This document shows positions 8,632 through 17,628 of a DNA stretch of 64,000 nucleotides, piece by piece; positions within the stretch are counted from its first letter, which is position 1, and each line of letters begins with the position of its first letter. The notes below the pieces were generated by a model that worked only from the letters and a program-made list of their open reading frames with translations, was not told where the DNA came from and ran no database searches. Both the position numbers and the translations under genes were made by a program. Origin of the DNA: Pumilibacter intestinalis (GTDB lineage Bacteria > Bacillota > Clostridia > Christensenellales > Pumilibacteraceae); assembly GCF_943193005.1 (NCBI RefSeq), contig NZ_CALPCH010000001.1, positions 150,314 through 214,313 of the forward strand. The letters are read 5' to 3'.

Positions 8632-8677
8632 AAGTAATAAAGATTAGCTATTTACAAATTACAAGAAGAGATGAGAT

Positions 8678-9475
8678 ATGGTGCTTGGGCAGAACTTCAG
8701 ATGCGGGTTCTATGAAGTATCCGCAAACGAACGGTTGAAACAAATTAAGCGTGCCGGTTTCGACGCCGTTATGTTTTGGTGGGGCGACGAATTCGAAGCT
8801 ACCGACGGCAACCGTTACGATTTGATAAACTCCGCTTTCAAAGAGGGGCTTAGCGTAAACACGTTGCATTTCCCTTCTTTGCACGCCGATTATTTGTGGC
8901 GCGAAGAAACTACGAAAGCGTACGCCGAGCAACTCGTTGCGGCAATACAAGACTGCGCGAAATACAGGGTTGAAAATCTTGTGGTGCATACTACTCGCTA
9001 TCTCATTACTCCGCCTTACAATCAAACGGGACTCGATACCATGGGCAGAGCGGTGCAAGTCGCCGAGCGCGAGGGCGTGAATATCGCGCTCGAAAACACG
9101 CGTTTTCCCGATTACAACAAATTCATTTATTCCAATATAGAGTCGCCTCGGCTCAAACTTTGCTACGACACGGGGCACGAACACTGCTACACGCCGAAGC
9201 GCGATATACTCGGAGAATTCGGCGACAAACTCGTTACCACGCACATACACGACAATTGCGGCAAAGAGGACGACCACCACGTGATGGGAGAGGGTAACAT
9301 AAATTTCGCGCCTATTTTCAAACGCTTGCGCGAGTTAAACCTAAAGTATTATAACACCGAGTGCTATTGCAACGAAACGAGCAGATACTACGGCAAAATA
9401 AGTTTGGAGCAATTTCTCAAAATATCGTACGATACGTTGAGAAACGCTGTAGAGAATTCAAGTTGCGGCGGGTAA
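8678..9475 (+). CDS. Sugar phosphate isomerase/epimerase, TIM-barrel family
   Basis: This is a 265-residue protein of the xylose-isomerase-like TIM-barrel family (AP endonuclease 2 fold). Metal-site residues are recognisable at the expected strand ends: E in NIALENTRF, D and H in CYDTGHEHCY, H and D in THIHDNCG, then HHVMGEGNINF and a late E in NTECYCNE. Family members isomerise or epimerise ketoses, inositols or hydroxypyruvate, and the substrate cannot be fixed here. It is the first gene of an operon with a complete ABC importer, starting 46 bases before the binding-protein gene, so it probably acts on the imported compound. Confidence 0.82.
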   Translation: MVLGQNFRCGFYEVSANERLKQIKRAGFDAVMFWWGDEFEATDGNRYDLINSAFKEGLSVNTLHFPSLHADYLWREETTKAYAEQLVAAIQDCAKYRVENLVVHTTRYLITPPYNQTGLDTMGRAVQVAEREGVNIALENTRFPDYNKFIYSNIESPRLKLCYDTGHEHCYTPKRDILGEFGDKLVTTHIHDNCGKEDDHHVMGEGNINFAPIFKRLRELNLKYYNTECYCNETSRYYGKISLEQFLKISYDTLRNAVENSSCGG

Positions 9476-9520
9476 TTCCTTCGCGTTTGGATAAAAAAAT
9501 TTACTATAAGGAGAAGGAAA

Positions 9521-10996
9521 ATGAAAAAAGTGTTAACCTACCTACTTGCAGTCGTGCTCGGAGTAGCATGCTGCTTCACGTTTATCGGCTGCGGCAAAGA
9601 CGAAGACCGAGATATCACTCCTCAAATTAACGAAGGTCAGAACATGACCGCAACCGAACTGTTGGAAAAAGCAAAGACCGAAAGCGGCAATTTCGTGGCT
9701 TACGGCAACACCTCTCGTATCACAACGGCAATGTCTAATTTCATTGCTTCCGATTACGGCAAAGCTCTCGGGCTTACGAGTTCCAACGCTATGGCGCAAA
9801 AGCAGAACGACTCCGCCATATACAAATTGCTCGAAAACGAAAAGAGCACGCCGGGCGGCAGCGATAACGCGTCTATGGTGCTCATTCAAGACAGTGCGTC
9901 GCTCATGCTGTACCGCAACAGCACGAACTTGCTCGCCAACTACGTTCCCAAAGATATGAAAGACAAAGTTGACGAAAACAATCAGCTTCCGCTCGCTCAT
10001 CAGTTCATAAACAAACTGTTTATGTACAACGTGAAAGACGCGAACAACACTCTTAAGTTCACCAACGTGTGGGAACTGACGGATACAAAGTATAAGAACA
10101 ACATATATTTCAAAAATCCCAACAACGAGCAAGTAAACAAAAACTTCCTCATAATGCTTACCAAAGAGGATTGGTCGGCTAAACTCGAGGCGGCTTATAA
10201 AAAATTGCACAATAACGCCGCCGCCGAAGACGTAGGTTCGGCAAAAGCCTATAAGAATTACGGCTACAAGTGGGTTGCCGAATTCCTCAAAAATTGCAAT
10301 TTCTCCATAAACAGCGACACCACCATTGCGCAAGACCTTTCCAAAGATACCAACGCGGGAAAAATGGGATTGTTCGTTTTGAGCAAACTGCGCGACGCGT
10401 CGGTTAAAGGCGAGAACTTGCAGGTTTCCGCTTGGGATAAGAAAGCGGGAAGCGACACCGAATTCGAAACCATAGAGCCGTTTGCCGGATTTATGTATTC
10501 CATTTACGCGCAACTTTGCACCTACGGACCTCGCCCGTACACCGCAATGCTTTTCGTTAATTACCTTATGACCGAAGAAGGTTTCAAACCTTGGAAATCG
10601 CTCGGCGGATACTCTTCCAACAAAGACGTGCCCGTATACGAAGGTTCTATAACCACTCCCGTGTATTTCAAAGACACCGGCAAGCAGATATTCACCGACA
10701 ACAACAAAAAACAGTTGGTTGAAACGGGCAAAAACGGCGATAAGAAAGTTTACACATATATAGAGAACGGCGAACTTACCGACAAAACCGTTACCGAAGG
10801 CGATAAAATAACCGTAGGCGACAAACAGGAAACTCTCAGTCTTAAGGGCGTTACCGAAGAGGTAACCACAGTGAAAGACTCTCCGCTCAGCTTCTGGAAT
10901 CAAACCCTCGTGGTAGAGGACGGCAACTATATAAACACCGCAATAGCCGACCACGTAGACGATTGGATTAACCAACAAATATCCCAAAAATCCTAA
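9521..10996 (+). CDS. ABC transporter substrate-binding lipoprotein (Afu/Fbp-like)
   Basis: This is a 491-residue secreted binding protein. The signal sequence ends in a lipobox with cysteine (CCFTFIGCGKDED), followed by an acidic linker. The middle (FAGFMYSIYAQLCTYGPRPY, then AMLFVNYLMTEEGFKPW) is like the hinge and late helices of family 1 binding proteins for ferric ion, polyamines, phosphonates or sugar phosphates. It is longer than the usual 330-350 residues because of an insert of about 75 residues rich in T, K and G after the SLGGYSS segment. The operon also encodes the matching permease and ATPase. A strong GGAGAAGG ribosome site precedes it. Confidence 0.82.
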   Translation: MKKVLTYLLAVVLGVACCFTFIGCGKDEDRDITPQINEGQNMTATELLEKAKTESGNFVAYGNTSRITTAMSNFIASDYGKALGLTSSNAMAQKQNDSAIYKLLENEKSTPGGSDNASMVLIQDSASLMLYRNSTNLLANYVPKDMKDKVDENNQLPLAHQFINKLFMYNVKDANNTLKFTNVWELTDTKYKNNIYFKNPNNEQVNKNFLIMLTKEDWSAKLEAAYKKLHNNAAAEDVGSAKAYKNYGYKWVAEFLKNCNFSINSDTTIAQDLSKDTNAGKMGLFVLSKLRDASVKGENLQVSAWDKKAGSDTEFETIEPFAGFMYSIYAQLCTYGPRPYTAMLFVNYLMTEEGFKPWKSLGGYSSNKDVPVYEGSITTPVYFKDTGKQIFTDNNKKQLVETGKNGDKKVYTYIENGELTDKTVTEGDKITVGDKQETLSLKGVTEEVTTVKDSPLSFWNQTLVVEDGNYINTAIADHVDDWINQQISQKS

Positions 10997-11016
10997 TTGA
11001 ATTAAACCCGAATGAG

Positions 11017-11044
11017 AGGGGAGCGTTTCTCCGCTCCCCTTGAT
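11017..11044 (+). terminator. Intra-operon hairpin after the binding-protein gene
   Basis: The stem AGGGGAGCG / CGCTCCCCT (11017-11025 and 11032-11040) with a 6-base loop is followed by TGATTTT. Its place between binding-protein and permease genes fits partial termination or 3'-end protection, which would give more binding protein than membrane parts. Confidence 0.7.
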
Positions 11045-11071
11045 TTTACAACTTTGAAAAGGAGAAAATCG

Positions 11072-12895
11072 ATGAATGACGATAACAATGTCGAAATCGA
11101 ACGGGAAGAAAGCGTAAAAGCGGGCAAATGGCTTAAATTTCGCTTTTGGCTTAAACGCTTTTTTACAAATCCCGCAAACATAATACTTGTAGTATTTTTC
11201 GTATTTTTGGCATTCTTTATTTTTTACCCGCTCATTACGCTCGTTTACGACACCTTTGCCGTAAGTTCGGTTACCGAAACGCGGTACGGCGTGAAGATGG
11301 GCGAACTGACGGGCTTGTGGTGGTACAGAATGATAGCTTCCGAGTACAACACCATGTACTTTTGGAAGCCGCTCGGCAACTCTATGCTTATGTCGTTTTT
11401 GGCGAGTATAATAGCCATACTGTACGGCGGCATAGTGGCGTTTTTCATAACGCGCACAAACATGAAAGGCAAGAGCATAATATCCATGATATTCGTATTT
11501 CCGTATATCATGCCGAGCTGGACTCTCGCCACGTTTTGGAAAAACTTTTGGCAAAACCCCGATATAGGCTCGGGCACGGGCGGAATGGTTTATAACCTTA
11601 CCGGATTGAAAGTGCCCGAAGGCATGGTTTACGGACTTGTGCCGTGCGCAATCGTGCTGGGGCTTCACTACGCGCCGTTTGCCTATATTTTGATAGGCGG
11701 CATACTGCGCAACATGGACGCCAACCTCGAAGAAGCGGCAACCATACTGCACGCTTCGAGATTTAAGATAGTGCGGCGCATAACTCTTCCCATAGTGTTG
11801 CCCGCTCTAATGTCTACGTTTTTGTTGGTGTTCTCAAGTTCTATGAGTGCGTACGCCGTTCCGCAGTATTTGGGAAGCGGCAGGTTTTACGTGCTCACAA
11901 CCTACATGAAGAGCTTTCTCAATCAAGGCTATTACGGGCAAGGTTACATCATGGGTCTTGTGATGATACTGTTCGGCGTGGCTATTTTGGTTGCCAATCA
12001 GTACGTAACGGGCAAGCGTAAATCGTTCACCACCGTTTCGGGCAAGTCGGGTCAGGTTTCTTATATAAACCTCGGCAAAGCCAAATGGGTGGTTTCGGTT
12101 ATACTCATTGTGCTCAGTATTTTCTTTGCGGTTATGCCGCTTATAACTTTTGCTCTCGAGTCTTGTTGCGTGGTTGCGGGCGACTACAGCACGCTCACGC
12201 TTCAGTATTGGATTTCCAAAACTCCCACCGACGCGCAAAACGGTTTGGTAGGACTGTTCTTCGAAAAGCAGGTGTGGCGCGCGTTCGGAAACAGCCTGTT
12301 GCTATCCTTCCTGTGCGCTATTATCGCAGGTTCGAGCGGCGTTCTCATCGGCTACGCGGTGTCGCGCAGGCGCGGCACTAAACTTGCCAAGGGAGTAGAC
12401 AGTTTGGCATTCTTGCCTTATCTGTTGCCTTCTATGGCTTTAGGCGGCGCGTTCCTCACAATGACCACGATATTCGGCATAGGAAAGTCGTTCTTTATAC
12501 TCGTTTTGGTGGGCGCGATAAAGTACCTGCCCATGGCGAGCCGAAGCGGCATAAACGCAATGCTTCAGCTCTCGGGCGAGATAGAGGAAGCGGCGGTTAT
12601 AGTGGGCGTTCCGTGGTGGAAGCGCATGGTGCGCATAATTTTCCCCATACAAAAATCCACGTTTATATCGGGCTACCTGTTGCCGTTTACATCGTGCATG
12701 CGCGAGCTTTCGCTGTTCGTGTTGCTCGTAGCTCCCTCCACAACGCTTATGGCAACTTTGCTTGACGAATGGATGCTGTGGTGGCCGCAGTCGGCTAACG
12801 CGCTCAATCTGCTTATAATAGTTACCGTGCTCGTGATAAACTTTGCCGTAAACAAACTTACGGGCGCGTCTATAGACAAAGGCGTAGGAGGTTAA
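11072..12895 (+). CDS. ABC transporter permease, fused two-domain type (Afu/Fbp-like)
   Basis: This is a 607-residue inner-membrane permease in which two permease domains are fused, as in FbpB, AfuB and ThiP. Each half has about six hydrophobic segments and one EAA coupling loop: NLEEAATILHASRFKIVRRI near residue 221 and EIEEAAVIVGVPWWKRMVRI near residue 503. The ATG at 11072 follows AAAGGAGAAAATCG; an in-frame ATG 20 codons upstream lies within the hairpin and was rejected. The first 45 residues are charged and cytosolic. It is 4 bases from the ATPase gene. The substrate is not readable from sequence. Confidence 0.88.
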   Translation: MNDDNNVEIEREESVKAGKWLKFRFWLKRFFTNPANIILVVFFVFLAFFIFYPLITLVYDTFAVSSVTETRYGVKMGELTGLWWYRMIASEYNTMYFWKPLGNSMLMSFLASIIAILYGGIVAFFITRTNMKGKSIISMIFVFPYIMPSWTLATFWKNFWQNPDIGSGTGGMVYNLTGLKVPEGMVYGLVPCAIVLGLHYAPFAYILIGGILRNMDANLEEAATILHASRFKIVRRITLPIVLPALMSTFLLVFSSSMSAYAVPQYLGSGRFYVLTTYMKSFLNQGYYGQGYIMGLVMILFGVAILVANQYVTGKRKSFTTVSGKSGQVSYINLGKAKWVVSVILIVLSIFFAVMPLITFALESCCVVAGDYSTLTLQYWISKTPTDAQNGLVGLFFEKQVWRAFGNSLLLSFLCAIIAGSSGVLIGYAVSRRRGTKLAKGVDSLAFLPYLLPSMALGGAFLTMTTIFGIGKSFFILVLVGAIKYLPMASRSGINAMLQLSGEIEEAAVIVGVPWWKRMVRIIFPIQKSTFISGYLLPFTSCMRELSLFVLLVAPSTTLMATLLDEWMLWWPQSANALNLLIIVTVLVINFAVNKLTGASIDKGVGG

Positions 12896-12899
12896 TAAC

Positions 12900-14045
12900 A
12901 TGCCTGAGATAGTATTGAAAAACATTACCAAGCGTTGGGGCAATTTCGTGGGCGTGGATAATCTTTCCATGACAATCGAGGACCGCGCGTTTATAACTTT
13001 GCTCGGTCCGAGCGGTTGCGGCAAGACTACCACTCTTCGCATGATAGCGGGTTTGGAAACTCCCACCGAAGGGCTCATCACCATAGACGGAGTGACCGTT
13101 TTCGATTCCGACAAGGGAATAAACCTGCCGCCGCAAAAGCGCGACGTGGGATTTTTGTTCCAAAATTACGCGCTGTGGCCGCACATGACGGTGTATAAAA
13201 ACATAGCGTTCGGACTGGAAAACCTCAAGTGGAAAAAGCCGGAGATAGAGGAGAGGGTGGACGAACTTTGCAAAATGCTCAAGATAGAGCAGTTCAAACA
13301 GCGTTATCCGTCGGAGCTCTCGGGCGGTCAGCAGCAGCGCGTGGCTATAGCCCGCACGCTTGCGCCGCGCCCCAAAGTTCTCTTTATGGATGAGCCGCTT
13401 TCTAACCTCGACGCCAAACTGCGCCTCGAGATGCGCACCGAGTTGAAGCGTTTGCACGTAGACACCGACTCCACGTTTGTATACGTAACTCACGACCAGC
13501 TCGAAGCCATGACTCTCGCAACCAAAGTGTGCCTTATGGAAACGGGCGTTATGCAGCAGTACGACCCGCCGCTAGTAACGTACAGTTTGCCCAACAACCT
13601 GTTTGTTGCCGATTTTGTGGGCAACCCCACAATGAACTTTTTGGATGCGAAAGCCGAAAGGGACAAAAACGGCAAGTTGCGCATAAATATGTACGGTATA
13701 GAGGCGGAAATGCAAACCGAGGACGTATTCGAAATGCCCGTTAAACCCGAGGGCGAGGAAAACGCGCAGTCCGACGTGAACGTAGTGGTGGGCGTGCGCC
13801 CCGAATTTTTGGAGATAGGCTCGAGCGGCATACAAGCCAAAGTTCATGCAACTCTGCCGTCGGGCATGGAAACAACGGTTAAGATTGCTTACGGCGAACA
13901 AATATTCACGTCGGTTGTGTTCGGCGGCGTGGACTACGCAGTAGACGAGCAAATCAAAGTTTCTTTCCGCGGCAACGGCATTTTGCTGTTCGATAAATTT
14001 ACGGGCAAGCGGCTTTGCTCTGGCGCGCTTAAGCTCGCAAAATAG
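12900..14045 (+). CDS. ABC transporter ATP-binding protein (FbpC/PotA-like)
   Basis: This is a 381-residue ATPase that powers the importer encoded just upstream. In order it has Walker A GPSGCGKTT (near residue 38), the Q-loop LFQNYALWPHM, signature LSGGQQQR, Walker B VLFMDEP, and the H-loop in YVTHDQLEAM. A C-terminal TOBE-type regulatory domain (about residues 240-380) is typical of the MalK/PotA/FbpC branch. It is the last gene of the operon. A weak stem (CGATTT / AAATCG) near 14087-14104 lies downstream, close to the promoter of the MgtC-like gene. Confidence 0.9.
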   Translation: MPEIVLKNITKRWGNFVGVDNLSMTIEDRAFITLLGPSGCGKTTTLRMIAGLETPTEGLITIDGVTVFDSDKGINLPPQKRDVGFLFQNYALWPHMTVYKNIAFGLENLKWKKPEIEERVDELCKMLKIEQFKQRYPSELSGGQQQRVAIARTLAPRPKVLFMDEPLSNLDAKLRLEMRTELKRLHVDTDSTFVYVTHDQLEAMTLATKVCLMETGVMQQYDPPLVTYSLPNNLFVADFVGNPTMNFLDAKAERDKNGKLRINMYGIEAEMQTEDVFEMPVKPEGEENAQSDVNVVVGVRPEFLEIGSSGIQAKVHATLPSGMETTVKIAYGEQIFTSVVFGGVDYAVDEQIKVSFRGNGILLFDKFTGKRLCSGALKLAK

Positions 14046-14105
14046 CAAGTATTATTCGCAAATAGGATATAATAATAAAAAAAGCCGATTTGCACGTCAA
14101 ATCGC

Positions 14106-14133
14106 TTGACTGTTTTTGAAATCGGCGTATAAT
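14106..14133 (+). promoter_or_regulatory. Promoter of the MgtC-like gene with flanking inverted repeat
   Basis: TTGACT (14106-14111) and TATAAT (14128-14133) are 16 bases apart. The -35 box lies between the arms of an inverted repeat, GCCGATTT (14084-14091) and AAATCGGC (14119-14126), which could be an operator. Confidence 0.7.
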
Positions 14134-14168
14134 AGTGCAATATCGTTTCTTTTCGGAGGTGGACTTTT

Positions 14169-14828
14169 ATGCCCGATTGGGGTGTTTATTTGCTTAGAAT
14201 GTTGCTCGCTTTGGGGTTGGGGTTCGCCATGGGCGTGGAGCGCAAAATTCGCTTTAAGGAAGCGGGAATGAGAACCCATTCCATTGTGGCTGGCGGAGCG
14301 GCTCTCTTTATGCTCGTTTCCAAATACGGTTTTGCCGATATTCCCAATTACGACGCCGCTCGCGTTGCCGCGCAGGTCGTTTCGGGCATAGGCTTTTTGG
14401 GCGCGGGCATGATATTGCACCGCAAACAAGCCGTGCACGGACTCACTACAGCCGCGGGCGTGTGGTTCACCGCCGCCATAGGCATGGCGTGCGGCGCGGG
14501 CATGTATTGGGTTGCCGCGGGAGCTACCGTTATAATAATACTCGTGCAGTGTTTACTGCATATAAATTGCGGTTTTTTGCGCGGCAGGCGTTATATACAG
14601 TTCAAAGTTGTGTATGAAGAGCGCGGCGACGCAAGCGAACAAATACGCGAACTTTTCGGCGTGAAGAGCTTTATAGAGGTTAACGCCCGCAGGAGCGAAA
14701 CCACCGACTGCCTTGTGTTTAGCGTGGTGCTTCGCACCGAAAAAAATCCCGACGCTTCGTTTATTGCCGGGATATTGCGGGATTATGCTTTTGTGCGTTC
14801 GGTAACGAGAATAAACGATGAAGAATGA
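14169..14828 (+). CDS. MgtC/SapB family membrane protein
   Basis: This is a 219-residue protein of the MgtC/SapB family. The N-terminal half has about four to five membrane segments with the family pattern RMLLALGLGFAMGVERK, then GMRTHSIVAGGAALFM and SGIGFLGAGMIL. The C-terminal 80 residues form a soluble ACT-like domain. Some relatives support growth at low magnesium or affect the F-type ATPase, but for most the role is unknown. An AGGTGG ribosome site precedes the ATG. It is monocistronic, with its own promoter and a half repeat element behind it. Confidence 0.85.
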   Translation: MPDWGVYLLRMLLALGLGFAMGVERKIRFKEAGMRTHSIVAGGAALFMLVSKYGFADIPNYDAARVAAQVVSGIGFLGAGMILHRKQAVHGLTTAAGVWFTAAIGMACGAGMYWVAAGATVIIILVQCLLHINCGFLRGRRYIQFKVVYEERGDASEQIRELFGVKSFIEVNARRSETTDCLVFSVVLRTEKNPDASFIAGILRDYAFVRSVTRINDEE

Positions 14829-14833
14829 TTAAA

Positions 14834-14882
14834 TGTCATTGCGAGGGCGCTTGCGCCCGCGGCAATCTCTGACGAGAGAACT
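14834..14882. repeat. Dispersed palindromic repeat, single left arm
   Basis: TGTCATTGCGAGGGCGCTTG through GCGGCAATCTCTGACGAGAGAA, lying between the convergent MgtC-like and pyrophosphatase genes. It holds an inner GGCGC/GCGCC hairpin. Confidence 0.8.
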
Positions 14883-14887
14883 TTTCG

Positions 14888-15433
14888 TCACGGTTGCGGC
14901 GCACGGTCTTTGTATTTTAATTCGTAATTGCGTATGCACGTTTCGATTATTTTTATCGCGGCGCGGCGGTCGGCGACTTCGTCTACCGCCGTTTGCTTGT
15001 TTTCGAGTTGTTTGTACACCGAAAAGAAATGCCGCATTTCGTCGAATATGTGCTTGGGCAGTTCGGATATATCTTTGTATTCGTTATACGTGGGGTCGGA
15101 AAAGGGGATGGCTATTATCTTTTCGTCGCTCGAGCCGTTGTCGAGCATGGTTATAACGCCTATGGGATAGCACCGCACCATGCTTAGCGGCTCGAGGCTT
15201 TCGCTGCAAAGCACGAGCACGTCGAGCGGGTCGCCGTCGTCGGAGAGCGTGCGGGGAATAAGCCCGTAGTTTGCGGGATAGTGCGTGGACGTGTAGAGTA
15301 TGCGGTCGAGAATGAGCAGACCCGTTTCTTTGTCAAGCTCGTATTTTTGCTTGTAGCCCTTGGGTATTTCTATTACGCCCACAAAGTCTTCGGGCGAAAT
15401 GCGCGACGGGTTGATATCGTGCCAAATGTTCAT
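14888..15433 (-). CDS. ppa: Inorganic pyrophosphatase, family I
   Basis: This enzyme hydrolyses pyrophosphate to two phosphates in the cytosol and so drives biosynthetic reactions. At 181 residues it has the usual bacterial length. The metal-binding signature DGDPLDVLV is present near residue 65, preceded by YPANYGLIPRT and the E and K of IEIPKGYKQKYE. The start follows AAAGGAGC. A small gene diverges 75 bases upstream. This soluble Mg2+ enzyme differs from the family II (DHH) type common in many Bacillota. Confidence 0.94.
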   Translation of the reverse strand: MNIWHDINPSRISPEDFVGVIEIPKGYKQKYELDKETGLLILDRILYTSTHYPANYGLIPRTLSDDGDPLDVLVLCSESLEPLSMVRCYPIGVITMLDNGSSDEKIIAIPFSDPTYNEYKDISELPKHIFDEMRHFFSVYKQLENKQTAVDEVADRRAAIKIIETCIRNYELKYKDRAPQP

Positions 15434-15508
15434 TATATGTATGCTCCTTTACGTTTTTACGTGTTTTTTCGCGTTTGTATCCGCATACTATTTGCGGAGG
15501 AATTTGTT

Positions 15509-15637
15509 ATGCGCAAAATCGAAGATATTCTCAAAGACGAAGACGCCGACCCTATGGGCAGTTATACGGGAGTGGTGACCGACGAGTTCGGTAACCCGCT
15601 TTACGAAGAACCCGTTCAAGACGCCGACGATTTGTAG
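15509..15637 (+). CDS. Small acidic protein, 42 residues, unknown
   Basis: The frame encodes 42 residues, acidic, with no membrane segment, and an ending rich in D and E (EEPVQDADDL). A perfect GGAGG ribosome site lies 8 bases before the ATG, which is why it is called a gene despite its size. It diverges from ppa and is followed by a long repeat cluster. The frame also extends upstream without a stop, but that part overlaps ppa on the other strand and has no ribosome site. No family was recognised. Confidence 0.5.
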   Translation: MRKIEDILKDEDADPMGSYTGVVTDEFGNPLYEEPVQDADDL

Positions 15638-15648
15638 CCGCAAACCAT

Positions 15649-16040
15649 GTCATTGCGAGGGCGCTTGCGCCCGCGGCAATCTCAGCCGAGAGAACGGTGC
15701 AGTGACTGTACATGTTCCATGCAGGGGATTGCCGCGCTCACTGCGTTCGATACTCGCTACGCTCGTGGCGTTCGCGCTACGCGCTCGGCTGAGCGCAATG
15801 ACACGGGTATAAATGTCATTGCGAGGGCGCGGGGCTATAATGTCATTGCGAGGGCGCTTGCGCCCGCGGCAATCTCAGCCGAGAGAAATGTGCAGTGACT
15901 GTACATGTTCCATGCAGGGGATTGCCACGCTCACTGCGTTCGCTCGCAATGACACGGGTATAAATGTCATTGCGAGGGCATTTGGGGTGCATTGTCATTG
16001 CGAGGGCATTTATGCCCGCGGCAATCTCAGCCGAGAGAAC
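15649..16040. repeat. Large cluster of dispersed palindromic repeats
   Basis: This fills the 404-base gap between the small acidic gene and cls. At least five left arms (TGTCATTGCGAGGG to GGCAATCTC, some shortened) begin near 15649, 15814, 15840, 15966 and 15992. Right arms (GGGATTGCC to CAATGACAC) end near 15804 and 15956. Two near-complete left-centre-right elements share the centre AGCCGAGAGAA...CATGCAGG. The longer one has the extra CGCTACGC-rich inner hairpin. Reading frames over it only translate the repeat. Confidence 0.88.
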
Positions 16041-16041
16041 A

Positions 16042-17574
16042 TTACATCAACGGTGCGAACAGGCGCAAAAGCGAGCGGGCGAGCTTGGTAAACGCGGTAA
16101 CGTCCGTTGCGTCTTCGTAGGTAATTTGTTTGCACCTCTCAAGCGTGGCGAGGTAGTCGGCTTTCATGTCGGCTATTTCGGGCACGTCGTACATAAACGC
16201 GCCGCACTCGTAGTGCAGGTAAAACGAACGGTAATCGAGGTTGCAAGTGCCTATATATGCTATAGAGTCGTCGCACACCGCGCTTTTCGCGTGCACGAAA
16301 CCGGGGAGATATTCGTATATTTTTACGCCCGATTTGAGAAGAACGGGATAGAACGAGCGCGACATAACGAATATCAGTTTTTTGTCGGGCACGTGCGGCA
16401 TGGTTATGCGCACGTCAACTCCGCTCTCCGCGGCAAGGCACAGCGCGGTAACAAATTCGTTGTCGGGTATTAAATAGGGCGTGTTAATATACACGTAGCG
16501 GTCGGCGTTGTGTATCATGGTCATTAGCCCTTTTTCTATCAATTGAAAATTTTTGCCGGGGTCGGAGGATATGGGCTGAACGAGTCCGCGCGTGTTTTGC
16601 TCTTTGGGCGCGGGCAGGTATTCGCCTATGGGTGCGCTTTCGTTGCCTATCATAAGCCAAAACTGCAAAAACATTATGGAAAACGAATGCGCCGCTTCGC
16701 CCTCTATGCGTATCGCCGTGTCTTTCCAGTGCCCGAAACGGTCGATTTCGTTTATATATTCGTCCGCAAGATTAACGCCGCCCGTGAACGCCGTTTTGCC
16801 GTCTATAACGGTGATTTTGCGGTGGGTGCGGTTGTTCATGCGTATGTTGAACGTGGGCTTGAGCTTGTTGAATATTCGCGTTTTTATGCCCGCGTCGGTC
16901 AGCTTTTTGTGATAGTGCCACGGCAGAGTGAACAGACACCCTATATCGTCGTATATAACGCGAACGTCAACGCCCGCCGCGGCTTTGCGGGTGAGAACGT
17001 CGAGAACCGCGTTCCAGCACTTGCCGCGCTCTATTATGAAATACTCCATGAATATATAGTTCTCGGCTTTTTCGAGGTCTTCGATTAGCGCGTGCCAAAA
17101 GTCTTCGCCGAGCGGATAGTATTTAACCGTGCAGTCGGCGTAGGCGGGATAGCCGCCCTGCGAGAGCATGAGCTCGCTCAGCTTTCGCGCGTCGTCGCGC
17201 AAGTTTTGCGAGAGTTCCTGCGAGCGCGTTCTTGCGGTGTTGTAGTAGTGGTTTGTGTCGCGCTCCACCCGTTTTAAGCGTTTGCGGGCTTTGCGCCTCA
17301 GTCGCGCCGTTCGACCGAACGAAATATACAGCATTCCGCCGAACAGCGGCATGAGCAAAATGGGCACTACCCAAGCGAGTTTGTAGCCGGGATTTGCGTT
17401 TTTGCCGAGTATGAACAGGCACACGAAAAGACTTAAAAGACTGAACCCGAAATACACCCACGCGGAAATTGCCGAAAGCAATATCAGCAAAGCCGCCGTA
17501 AACAGTATTTGCAGTAAAAAGAAGAACGCCGTTACGGCGATTTTATTGGTGAGTATCTTGAAAAGTTTTTTCAT
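16042..17574 (-). CDS. cls: Cardiolipin synthase
   Basis: This is a 510-residue membrane enzyme that joins two phosphatidylglycerols to make cardiolipin. It has two N-terminal membrane segments (about residues 10-60), then two phospholipase D domains with HKD motifs: HRKITVIDG near residue 255 and HAKSAVCDD near residue 437. The second domain also has the usual GTCNLDYRS downstream. The length is typical of ClsA-type proteins. The stop codon directly abuts a repeat cluster. The divergent small membrane-protein gene starts 90 bases upstream of it. Confidence 0.93.
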   Translation of the reverse strand: MKKLFKILTNKIAVTAFFFLLQILFTAALLILLSAISAWVYFGFSLLSLFVCLFILGKNANPGYKLAWVVPILLMPLFGGMLYISFGRTARLRRKARKRLKRVERDTNHYYNTARTRSQELSQNLRDDARKLSELMLSQGGYPAYADCTVKYYPLGEDFWHALIEDLEKAENYIFMEYFIIERGKCWNAVLDVLTRKAAAGVDVRVIYDDIGCLFTLPWHYHKKLTDAGIKTRIFNKLKPTFNIRMNNRTHRKITVIDGKTAFTGGVNLADEYINEIDRFGHWKDTAIRIEGEAAHSFSIMFLQFWLMIGNESAPIGEYLPAPKEQNTRGLVQPISSDPGKNFQLIEKGLMTMIHNADRYVYINTPYLIPDNEFVTALCLAAESGVDVRITMPHVPDKKLIFVMSRSFYPVLLKSGVKIYEYLPGFVHAKSAVCDDSIAYIGTCNLDYRSFYLHYECGAFMYDVPEIADMKADYLATLERCKQITYEDATDVTAFTKLARSLLRLFAPLM

Positions 17575-17628
17575 TAAACTATATTATAACACCCGCTCGG
17601 TTAAATATCAAATCTTTTTTTCAAATTG

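Noticed and set aside
9542..11752. A 736-codon open frame on the minus strand
   Set aside because: It lies opposite the binding-protein and permease genes, has no family pattern and is rich in Y, V, F and R, as expected from the reverse of such codons.
15647..16091. Several short plus-strand frames beginning MSLRG
   Set aside because: They only translate the palindromic repeat in different copies; the same peptide recurs wherever the repeat does.
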